Assembly (NCBI GenBank): GCA_046537975.1
Contig: JBKHJR010000010.1
Coordinates: 1 to 49,938, forward strand
DNA length: 49,938 bases
Source: JAWLDV01 sp046537975
GTDB taxonomy: Bacteria; Desulfobacterota; Desulfobulbia; Desulfobulbales; SURF-16
Reading direction: 5' to 3'
The notes below the pieces were generated by a model. It was not told where the DNA came from. It made no database searches and saw nothing but the letters and a program-made list of their open reading frames with translations. Positions 25,890-33,067 of this stretch are shown here, piece after piece; positions within the stretch are counted from its first letter, which is position 1, and each line of letters starts with the position of its first letter. A program made the position numbers and the translations under genes.

Positions 25890-26816
25890 TCAACTGCGCC
25901 TGTCTATCATATAATTACTGCCTTCCATTTTTTTGACGTAATGTTTGACCTGGGAAGAAACAGTAGCAATTTCGCCAGCATGGTTGTAGCGATTGCCTTC
26001 AATAATAACCACGGCAATGGACAAACTCAAGAGACCGAACTCAGTTTCCCTGCCCTGGCGATCTTTTTCTACATAACAGCCTTTTTCAAGATCTTCAGGA
26101 AAAAGGAACATCTTTTTTACTATCTCAAAATTATTTATAATTTTCTCGCATACCTCTTTCACTTTAACTTCCGGGACAATAAAGACAAAATCATCACCGC
26201 CGATATGGCCGATAAATCCGTTTTTCCTGGCCAGCTCATCAACAGCGTTCACCGCAATTTTAGCAACCATGAGGATGACATCGTCTCCCTGGGCAAAGCC
26301 GTAGCGGTCGTTATAGGGCTTGAAGTTGTCTATATCGATATAACACACCCCATAACTGTCCCCCGAATCCAGAGCGCTCTGGATGGCATTCAGAATCGAG
26401 GTATTACCCGGAAGCTTGGTCAAAGGGTTATTGTCAAACACCCTCATGATCCGGAACCGGGCAAGTTCAATCCTGGCAAGAAGCTGATGGGGTTCGGGAG
26501 GACTTATAAGGAAATCATCGACCGGATACTGTTGCCAATCCACCTCTTTATTTAATTCGTTTTCCGAAATTATCAACAACAAAGGCATATTGGTTTTCTG
26601 CTGACAAGATTTAACAGTATTCAACAGGTCCTGTTCATCCCTGGAATCCGAAAAACCTTTCTCCAGAATAAACAGGTCAGGAGGGTCGTCGAGCAGGATG
26701 GAAATGGCATCGTGGCTGACCTTCTTCCAGATAGGCTGATACCTCTTTGCTTCCAGAAGTACTCCTATTTCCGGAACGGCTGCCACCTCATCACCGATAA
26801 TCAGAATACGTTTCAT
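25890..26816 (-). CDS. GGDEF protein with degenerate receiver domain
   Basis: GGDEF domains make cyclic di-GMP from two GTP. This 308-residue protein has a receiver-like N-terminus (about 1-118: ILIIGDE, PDLFILEKG, LLIISENELN, FLISPPEPHQL). The acceptor aspartate position appears to hold Glu and the conserved lysine is missing, so normal phosphorylation is unlikely. The catalytic domain (about 130-300) has YIDIDNFKPYNDRYGFAQGDD and the signature HIGGDDFVF, in which Asp replaces the usual Glu of GGDEF. That variant occurs in a known subfamily. The aspartate at the substrate-specificity position is kept, so a cGAMP-type Hypr enzyme is unlikely. Activity remains to be judged; a regulatory neighbour is the HDOD gene upstream. 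Confidence 0.85.
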   Translation of the reverse strand: MKRILIIGDEVAAVPEIGVLLEAKRYQPIWKKVSHDAISILLDDPPDLFILEKGFSDSRDEQDLLNTVKSCQQKTNMPLLLIISENELNKEVDWQQYPVDDFLISPPEPHQLLARIELARFRIMRVFDNNPLTKLPGNTSILNAIQSALDSGDSYGVCYIDIDNFKPYNDRYGFAQGDDVILMVAKIAVNAVDELARKNGFIGHIGGDDFVFIVPEVKVKEVCEKIINNFEIVKKMFLFPEDLEKGCYVEKDRQGRETEFGLLSLSIAVVIIEGNRYNHAGEIATVSSQVKHYVKKMEGSNYMIDRRS

Positions 26817-26922
26817 TTAATATGAAAATAATGGTTTACCATAATTCTTCAATCATTCATAATCAGTTCTTACCGCTTATTTGATCTTGATGAAAATCCT
26901 ACGAGACCTGAGTTACCTCCAT

Positions 26923-27789
26923 CTATGCAGATTCGCTGATTTCCAGGCTAAAACCCTTCACATCCCAGAGTTTTTCTTCGACTTCCTCAATTACTTCATC
27001 AAGATCACGGGCAGAGAGTCCCAACTTTTCCCAGGCCTGCTTATTAAGAGGAGGCACCCATATGTCAGAGCCATGACCGTAGCCCATACCCCTTATCAGT
27101 ATATTGCTGAAATGTACTATAGCTGTAGCCATTTTTTCGTTCTTGGCCTGTTCCGGAGTATGATGAAAGGTTACCGGTTCCCGGAGCTTGACCGGGAGAT
27201 TCCAGTTTTTGGCCAGCCAGCCCCCGGCCTCGGCATGGTTTAATCCCAGAACTGCCTGTTCAACCTTATACCTGGATACTTCTTTCTCTTCACTGAGCCG
27301 GCCGATTTCTTTATAGACTTCCGGCAACTCCATCTTTATAGCCACCTTCCCTATATCATGAATCAGTCCCGCAGTACTGATCTCCTCGGGATCGCTTGCC
27401 CCCAGACGCCTGGCCAGGACATTACAGGAAACGGCGCATCCCAGAGAGTGCTCCCAGAGTTCCAGATCCTGTTCCTCCATAAGCTCAAATATGGATGAAC
27501 TTATTATGAGGCTTTTGATAACATTGAATCCCAAAAGGATTATAGCACTGGTCAGGGAGCTGATTCTCTGAGGAAAGCCGTAAAATGATGAATTCACCAG
27601 CTTCAAGAGCTTGGCGGCCATAATATGATCCTTGGCCAGAACCTTACCCATTTGTTCGCTTGTAGTTTCCGGGTCTTCCGCCATTCGCGTCAGCCTGGCA
27701 ACAACGGCCGGCAGCGTGGGAAGACTTTTCATCTCCCGCAGGGATCTGCGAAACTCCTTTTTCTTTTCTTCATCCATGACTGCGGTCAT
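26923..27789 (-). CDS. HDOD domain signalling protein
   Basis: This 288-residue protein is another member of the HDOD family. Characteristic parts are SLPTLPAVVARLTRM, LLKLVNSSFYGFPQRISSL, AIILLGFNVIKSLIISSSIF, AGLIHDIGKVAIKMELP and FHHTPEQA. The HD residues are retained. Its start overlaps the stop of the small upstream protein by 4 bases (ATGA), so they are translationally coupled and probably act together. It resembles the HDOD protein at 4918-5772 in size and layout. The cellular output is unknown. Confidence 0.88.
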   Translation of the reverse strand: MTAVMDEEKKKEFRRSLREMKSLPTLPAVVARLTRMAEDPETTSEQMGKVLAKDHIMAAKLLKLVNSSFYGFPQRISSLTSAIILLGFNVIKSLIISSSIFELMEEQDLELWEHSLGCAVSCNVLARRLGASDPEEISTAGLIHDIGKVAIKMELPEVYKEIGRLSEEKEVSRYKVEQAVLGLNHAEAGGWLAKNWNLPVKLREPVTFHHTPEQAKNEKMATAIVHFSNILIRGMGYGHGSDIWVPPLNKQAWEKLGLSARDLDEVIEEVEEKLWDVKGFSLEISESA

Positions 27790-28091
27790 TTCCTGGAGTT
27801 AATCAATCTCTGCCTCAACCTTTTCTTCAAATACATAAGCGGAGGGATCTTCTCCACTTTAGAAAACCGCCTTTCGATATCCTGGAGTTCCTCTTCCAGG
27901 GTCTTCTGGCCTTCTTCCTCGAAAGGTTGCCCCTCCACGGTTATATGCTGAATATCCATTTTTCGGATACGATCTATAATGGCCTGAGTCAGAGTAGTCC
28001 CTTTGCCGCACAATATTCTGCTGTCGGAAGTAAGCACATCCCGGGCCAGAACCATGCCCTCCTCTGCCTTGAGACTGTGTATCTCTTGCAA
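27786..28091 (-). CDS. Small protein resembling the N-terminal domain of HD-GYP proteins
   Basis: This 101-residue protein has the pattern LKAEEGMVLARDVLTSDSRI, LCGKGTTLTQAIIDRI and IQHITVEG, which resembles the domain placed before HD-GYP phosphodiesterases (DUF3391-like). Here it stands alone and ends in a basic helical tail. The start is TTG at 28091, strongly supported by GGAGGG 5-6 bases upstream. Its stop overlaps the HDOD gene start by 4 bases. The layout looks like a split sensor-plus-HDOD pair; the function is inference. Confidence 0.65.
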   Translation of the reverse strand: MQEIHSLKAEEGMVLARDVLTSDSRILCGKGTTLTQAIIDRIRKMDIQHITVEGQPFEEEGQKTLEEELQDIERRFSKVEKIPPLMYLKKRLRQRLINSRK

Positions 28092-28165
28092 GGGCTCCCT
28101 CCATATATTTGTTTAAGGTCAAAAGACGGACGGACTTGAATTTAAAATAATAAAAAGTTAACCAC

Positions 28166-28194
28166 TTGACAGAAAGTTAAAGCAGACTTAAATA
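28166..28194 (+). promoter_or_regulatory. Candidate promoter upstream of fmdB
   Basis: TTGACA lies at 28166-28171 with TAAATA at 28189-28194 after 17 bases. The -35 is perfect; the -10 is weak. A direct repeat AAAGTTAA brackets the -35 (28154-28161 and 28173-28180). The predicted leader to fmdB is about 140 bases. Confidence 0.35.
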
Positions 28195-28339
28195 ATAAAC
28201 TGACTGGAAGATAACATAACTAATACGTCTGATGGTGGAAAGCAAAAATGCTCTTCCAGAATAAAATTACTGTTCATTTCAAGGCAAATGGCAGGGCAAC
28301 CACAGTTTGATTTAATATTTCCATTGATGAGGGGAAAAA

Positions 28340-28678
28340 ATGCCTATATACGAATACGAATGCGAAAAATGTCAAAAAATTACTGAGAAATGGCAGAATA
28401 TAACAGAAGATCCCTTAACCACCTGCCCTGAATGTCAGGGTCTCTTAAAAAAAGTCATTTCCAGAACCTCCTTCCATCTCAAGGGGGGAGGCTGGTTTGC
28501 TGACGGTTACAGCAACGGCAAAAGCGCCCCTGAAAAAGCAGCGGCCCCAAAAAGCGACGGAGAGGGATCCTCCGGTGGCACAGAAACAAAAAGTACGGAA
28601 ACAAAAAGTACAGAGACAAACACCCCCGCCAAATCCCCTGAACCGGCCACACAGAAAACCGGGACCGACGCCCCTTAA
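28340..28678 (+). CDS. FmdB-family zinc-ribbon protein
   Basis: The 112-residue protein has the FmdB-type zinc ribbon at its N-terminus: MPIYEYECEKCQK with the first CxxC and TTCPECQG with the second. FmdB proteins are small putative regulators, first described near formamidase genes in Methylophilus, with no settled function. The rest of the protein, from about residue 55, is a low-complexity tail rich in Lys, Thr, Glu, Ala and Pro. It includes a short Thr-Glu-Thr-Lys-Ser repeat. A GAGGGG Shine-Dalgarno precedes the ATG. It stands alone, convergent with queA. Confidence 0.85.
   Translation: MPIYEYECEKCQKITEKWQNITEDPLTTCPECQGLLKKVISRTSFHLKGGGWFADGYSNGKSAPEKAAAPKSDGEGSSGGTETKSTETKSTETNTPAKSPEPATQKTGTDAP
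28583..28621 (+). repeat. 15-base tandem repeat inside the FmdB-like gene
   Basis: Two 15-base units at 28583-28597 and 28598-28612 differ at one base, with a partial third unit at 28613-28621. They encode Glu-Thr-Lys-Ser-Thr steps. The unit length keeps the frame, so copy number could vary without a frameshift. Confidence 0.7.
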
Positions 28679-28680
28679 GG

Positions 28681-29748
28681 TCAGCTCATAATCACCATTC
28701 CATCCCCATAGCTGAAAAAACGATATCTGTTTTTTATTGCCTCCCTGTAACAGGAAAACAGATTTTTTTTACCGGTCAAGGCACTTACCAGAAAAAGAAG
28801 AGAAGAACCCGGCAGGTGGAAATTGGTAATTAGATTGGAAACCACCTTGAAGCGATAGCCGGGATATATGTAAAGGCCGCACCAGCCTGCAATCTTTCTT
28901 AACTCCCCTGATTCATCAGCGGCAAATTCCAGGGTTCTGGCCGTGGTTGTTCCCACCACCCAGAGCCTTTTCCCTTTTTGCTTCACCCGGTTGACGGCTT
29001 GAGCTGTTTCCTGCGAGACAGAAACAAACTCGGAATGAAGCTGGTGCTCCCGGATATCCCTGACTCTTACCGGAGCAAAAGTACCATATCCTACATGCAG
29101 GGTTACGCTGGCTAACTCCACCCCTTTTTTACGGATGCTGTCCAGTAGCGACCGGCTGAAATGGAGCCCTGCGGTTGGTGCGGCGACCGAACCGGTCTGG
29201 GCGGCATACACCGTCTGGTAGCGTTGCCGATCCTCGCTGCCGGTCCCCTTTTCTCTGCTGATATAGGGAGGCAGAGGCACTTCACCATGCCGCTGCAGCA
29301 GATCATCCAGATTTCCTTTGAAATAAAGGCGCACCTTAACCTTGCCCTCGTCCAGGAGCATCATGACTTCGGCTTTCAATTCCGGGGCAAAATCAATTTT
29401 CTGGCCCGGCTTCATTCTCCTGGAGCTTTTCAAAAGACCAACAGCTGCAGCACAGTTGCCATCAATCTCCGGATATTCAAGCATGAGAAGCTCAACCTGC
29501 CCTCCGGTCTCCTTTTTGCCCATAAGTCGGGCCGGAAAGACCCGGGTATCATTGATTACTATCAGATCCCCTTCTTCAAAATAATCTACTATATCTTTAA
29601 ATCGCCTGTGACTTATTTCATCATGCCTGGAGTCATAAACCAACAGGCGTGCATCCGCACGGCGATCAGCAGGATATTGGGCTATTAATTCCCGGGGAAG
29701 ATCGTAATGATAAGAATCTATATCGAATTCAGAGGGAATTTCCGGCAT
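28681..29748 (-). CDS. queA: S-adenosylmethionine:tRNA ribosyltransferase-isomerase
   Basis: QueA transfers and rearranges the ribosyl moiety of SAM onto preQ1 in tRNA, giving epoxyqueuosine. The 355-residue length is normal. Typical motifs are FDYHYDLPRELIAQYP-like SYHYDLPRELIAQYPADRR at the start, DARLLVYD, LIVINDTRVFPARL, GSVAAPTAGLHFS, VTLHVGYGTFAPVR and LITNFHLPGSSLLFLVSAL near the end. It converges on fmdB with 2 bases between the stops. Other queuosine genes are not in this window. Confidence 0.97.
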   Translation of the reverse strand: MPEIPSEFDIDSYHYDLPRELIAQYPADRRADARLLVYDSRHDEISHRRFKDIVDYFEEGDLIVINDTRVFPARLMGKKETGGQVELLMLEYPEIDGNCAAAVGLLKSSRRMKPGQKIDFAPELKAEVMMLLDEGKVKVRLYFKGNLDDLLQRHGEVPLPPYISREKGTGSEDRQRYQTVYAAQTGSVAAPTAGLHFSRSLLDSIRKKGVELASVTLHVGYGTFAPVRVRDIREHQLHSEFVSVSQETAQAVNRVKQKGKRLWVVGTTTARTLEFAADESGELRKIAGWCGLYIYPGYRFKVVSNLITNFHLPGSSLLFLVSALTGKKNLFSCYREAIKNRYRFFSYGDGMVIMS

Positions 29749-29878
29749 AGTTAATTTAACAATAAAGTGGAATAGGCTGGATCTTAATTTTGAGGTTCAG
29801 GGAATAGGGAGAAATAGATATTACAGAAGACGATGACCCGCATCATTTTTTTAAGTTGGTGTCAGCCACGGACAGGAT

Positions 29879-30076
29879 TCAAAACAAGTTGGTACGCCGG
29901 GCAATGTAACAGATCAGCAGGCCCACAGCCATGAAAAACAGGCCGATGACCCGCAGCAACGAAGGCTCCATCTCGGAAAGCTGTCTCAGCCATTTTTGCA
30001 TGGTTTCCGGGCTGGCCACATAGGGAAGGGATTCCAGTATAAGAACAAGGCCTATCAGGGATAGTAAGAATTTCAT
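29879..30076 (-). CDS. DUF2065 small membrane protein
   Basis: This is a 65-residue membrane protein starting at the ATG at 30076; an upstream TTG at 30112 is less likely. Two hydrophobic segments (about residues 2-18 and 43-60) flank a short amphipathic stretch. The sequence ESLPYVASPETMQKWL and the arrangement MAVGLLICYIARR match the DUF2065 (YjeT-like) family, whose role is unknown. It is divergent from ispG. Confidence 0.75.
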   Translation of the reverse strand: MKFLLSLIGLVLILESLPYVASPETMQKWLRQLSEMEPSLLRVIGLFFMAVGLLICYIARRTNLF

Positions 30077-30170
30077 AATAATGAAAATAACAAAATAGTA
30101 ATTTGAAGTCAAAAATAAGCAGCGCTAAAAGTCTTAACATCTCAATCAAAAAAGACTATATTGCTTTGTT

Positions 30171-31241
30171 ATGTTTGAAAGAAGGGAAACAAAACAGATA
30201 AAGATAGGAAGCGTTCCCATCGGTGGCGGCGCCCCTGTTGCTGTCCAGTCCATGACCAATACCGATACCCGTGATGTAACCGGAACCGTGGATCAGATTC
30301 TGAGGCTTGAAGGATCAGGTTGTGAAATCATCCGGGTAGCTGTGCCTGATCTTGAAGCTGCCAGAGCCATTGAAGCAATTACCGCCGGCATCTCCATCCC
30401 TCTGATAGCAGATATCCATTTTGATGCCAGGCTGGCGATCGCCAGCATAGAACATGGAGCTCAAGGTATCAGGATTAATCCCGGCAACATAGGCGGAGAA
30501 AAAAAACTGGCCCGGGTGGTTGAAGCAGCCGGACGGGAAGATGTTCCTATCCGGGTGGGAGTAAATTCAGGATCGCTGGAAAAGGATATTCTTGCCCGAT
30601 TCGGAGGAGCGACCGCCCCGGCTATGGCCGCCAGTGCCCTGAGGAATATCAAGTACCTGGAAGATATGGGCTATCGGCAGATAAAAGTCTCCCTGAAGTC
30701 CTCGGACACTATGACAACTGTAGAGGCCTACCGCCTTCTGGCAGAAGAGAGTGACTACCCCCTGCATCTGGGGGTGACTGAGGCCGGCGGCCTCATTCCC
30801 GGAACTGTAAAATCATCAGTTGCCCTGGGCCTGTTACTTTATGAAGGTATAGGTGACACTATCCGGGTGTCCCTGACCCGCGATCCTGAGGAAGAAGTGA
30901 GGGTCGGCTTTGAAATCCTGAGAAGCCTTCATCTCAGAGAACGGGGTCCAGAAATAATCTCCTGCCCCACCTGCGGCCGTTGCCAGATTAACCTTTTCCC
31001 CTTGGCTGAAAAAGTGGAAAACTATGTAAAAAAGATAGAAACTCCCTGGAAAGTGGCGGTAATGGGTTGCGTGGTCAATGGTCCGGGAGAGGCCAAGGAG
31101 GCTGATATAGGTATTGCCGGGGGCAAGGGTCTGGGAATAATCTTTAAAAAGGGGCAGCTCATTAAAAAGGTCCCGGAAGATCAGCTCTTTGAGGCCTTTG
31201 TCAACGAACTGGGAAAAATGGACAAAAATTACAGTAATTGA
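30171..31241 (+). CDS. ispG: 4-hydroxy-3-methylbut-2-enyl-diphosphate synthase
   Basis: IspG is the [4Fe-4S] enzyme that converts MEcPP to HMBPP in the MEP isoprenoid pathway. The 356-residue protein has normal bacterial length. The start region shows GGGAPVAVQSMTNTDTRDV, then LIADIHFDARLAI and RINPGNIG. The cluster cysteines lie in SCPTCGRC and in VMGCVVNGPGEAKEADIGIAG near the C-terminus. IspE, another enzyme of the pathway, is at the right end of the window, so the MEP pathway is in use. proS follows after 78 bases. Confidence 0.97.
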   Translation: MFERRETKQIKIGSVPIGGGAPVAVQSMTNTDTRDVTGTVDQILRLEGSGCEIIRVAVPDLEAARAIEAITAGISIPLIADIHFDARLAIASIEHGAQGIRINPGNIGGEKKLARVVEAAGREDVPIRVGVNSGSLEKDILARFGGATAPAMAASALRNIKYLEDMGYRQIKVSLKSSDTMTTVEAYRLLAEESDYPLHLGVTEAGGLIPGTVKSSVALGLLLYEGIGDTIRVSLTRDPEEEVRVGFEILRSLHLRERGPEIISCPTCGRCQINLFPLAEKVENYVKKIETPWKVAVMGCVVNGPGEAKEADIGIAGGKGLGIIFKKGQLIKKVPEDQLFEAFVNELGKMDKNYSN

Positions 31242-31319
31242 CTTTCAGTTCCACGTCTTTGACGGAAAACATGTATACATAAGCCTGAATCTTAAAACAT
31301 AAAACTCAAAACCATAATA

Positions 31320-33026
31320 ATGCGCTATTCACAATCATTCATTCCAACTTTAAAAGAAACTCCGGCCGAAGCGGAAGTGATCAGTCACAAGCTCATGCTT
31401 CGGGGCGGTTTTATCAGGAAACTGGCTTCCGGGATTTACAGCTATCTGCCTCTGGGTCTCGCCTCTATACGAAAATTTGAAAATATTATCAGGGAAGAAA
31501 TGGAGCGGGCCGGAGCTCAAGAGATCCTTCTGCCCTTGGTTCAGCCTGCCGACCTATGGAAGGAATCGGGAAGATGGAATAAATACGGTTCCGAACTCCT
31601 CAGGTTTAAAGACCGGCACGAAAGAGATTCCTGTCTCGGTCCCACCCACGAGGAAGTAATAACCGATCTTGTCCGACACAACATCCATTCCTACCGCGGG
31701 CTTCCTGTGAATCTTTACCAGATACAGACCAAGTTCCGTGATGAAATCAGGCCGCGTTTCGGACTGATGCGGAGTCGGGAATTCATTATGAAAGACGGTT
31801 ACAGTTTTGATGCCAGCGATGAAGAGGCGGAAGAAACCTACCAGAAAATGTGGGAGGCTTACAACCGCATTTTCAGGCGGTGCGGCCTGAAATTTAAGGC
31901 GGTGGAAGCTGATACCGGCAGTATAGGGGGCAGTTACTCCCATGAATTCATGGTGCTGGCTGATACCGGTGAAGACATCGTGGTCAACTGCAGTTCCTGT
32001 TCCTACGCCGCCAACCTGGAGAAGGCCCGGGCTGCAGCTCCATCTCAGTCTGAAACGGGAAACCCGCCTGCCCCGGAAAAAGTTGAAACCCCTGGCAAGC
32101 GCAAGGTTACCACGGTTTGCGACTTTCTGGGTATTGGCCATAAGGAGCTGGTCAAGACCATGATTTATCTTGCCGACGGCAAGCCGGTTGCCGTTTTACT
32201 CCGGGGTGACCATGAAGTCCAGGAGACCAAACTGAAAAATGTATTGGAAGCAGATGATATCAGGATGGCCCAGGAAAAAGAGGTTTATGACCTTACAGGG
32301 GTGGCTACCGGTTATATAGGACCGGTAAACCTTGATATGGAGATTATAGCCGACTTGGAAGTTGCCGCCCTGCCCAAATTTGCCTGCGGGGCCAATGAAA
32401 AGGATTATCACCTGATCAACGTCAACTTGTCCCGTGACGTGCAAAAGGTTTCAATTGCAGACCTGCGAACCGTTACCGGAGAAGACGCCTGTCCTGTATG
32501 CGCCCGGCCCCTTGAACTTACCAAAGGCATTGAGGTAGGCCATATTTTCAAACTGGGCACTACCTACAGCAAATCCCTGGGAGCTGCTTTCCTTGATGAA
32601 AACGGCAGAGAAATCCCATTTGTTATGGGATGTTACGGCATCGGGGTAAGCAGGGTCATTGCCGCCGCCGTTGAACAAAACCATGACAAAGACGGTATTA
32701 TATTCCCCATGCCTCTTGCCCCCTTTCAGGTTGTTATCCTGAATCTGGGAATAAATGACGAATCCATAACCGATGCAGCTGAATCACTGTATAGGGAGTG
32801 TCGGGAAAAGGGGATTGAAGCCCTTATAGATGACCGGGATGAAAGGCCGGGCATTAAATTCAAGGACAGCGATTTGATAGGAATCCCTTTGCGGATTACA
32901 GTGGGCAAGAATTTTGCCCGGGACGGTCTTGTGGAGATCAGGAAAAGAGCTACCGGCGATACGGAGTCCCTGCCTCTGGACGAGACAGTTGCATACATAG
33001 AATCAGAAGTCATGAATTATGAATAA
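31320..33026 (+). CDS. proS: Prolyl-tRNA synthetase (bacterial type)
   Basis: ProS charges tRNA-Pro with proline. The 568 residues follow the bacterial layout. A class II core includes LMLRGGFIRKLASGIYSYLPLG (motif 1 region, about residue 25) and TKFRDEIRPRFGLMRSREF (motif 2). A YbaK-like editing insert spans about residues 225-400, and motif 3 (GCYGIGVSRVIAAAVEQ) follows near 440. An anticodon-binding domain is at about 470-565. The editing insert carries GHKELVKTMIYL and CGANEKDYH. It may share a transcript with ispG and relA. Confidence 0.97.
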   Translation: MRYSQSFIPTLKETPAEAEVISHKLMLRGGFIRKLASGIYSYLPLGLASIRKFENIIREEMERAGAQEILLPLVQPADLWKESGRWNKYGSELLRFKDRHERDSCLGPTHEEVITDLVRHNIHSYRGLPVNLYQIQTKFRDEIRPRFGLMRSREFIMKDGYSFDASDEEAEETYQKMWEAYNRIFRRCGLKFKAVEADTGSIGGSYSHEFMVLADTGEDIVVNCSSCSYAANLEKARAAAPSQSETGNPPAPEKVETPGKRKVTTVCDFLGIGHKELVKTMIYLADGKPVAVLLRGDHEVQETKLKNVLEADDIRMAQEKEVYDLTGVATGYIGPVNLDMEIIADLEVAALPKFACGANEKDYHLINVNLSRDVQKVSIADLRTVTGEDACPVCARPLELTKGIEVGHIFKLGTTYSKSLGAAFLDENGREIPFVMGCYGIGVSRVIAAAVEQNHDKDGIIFPMPLAPFQVVILNLGINDESITDAAESLYRECREKGIEALIDDRDERPGIKFKDSDLIGIPLRITVGKNFARDGLVEIRKRATGDTESLPLDETVAYIESEVMNYE

Positions 33027-33067
33027 AGTGTTAAGATGTAACTCTGAATCCTTTTTATTTATTGCTG

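Noticed and set aside
25890..26816. Hypr-type (cGAMP-making) GGDEF enzyme
   Set aside because: The aspartate at the specificity position in the GFAQGD stretch is retained, as in c-di-GMP synthases.
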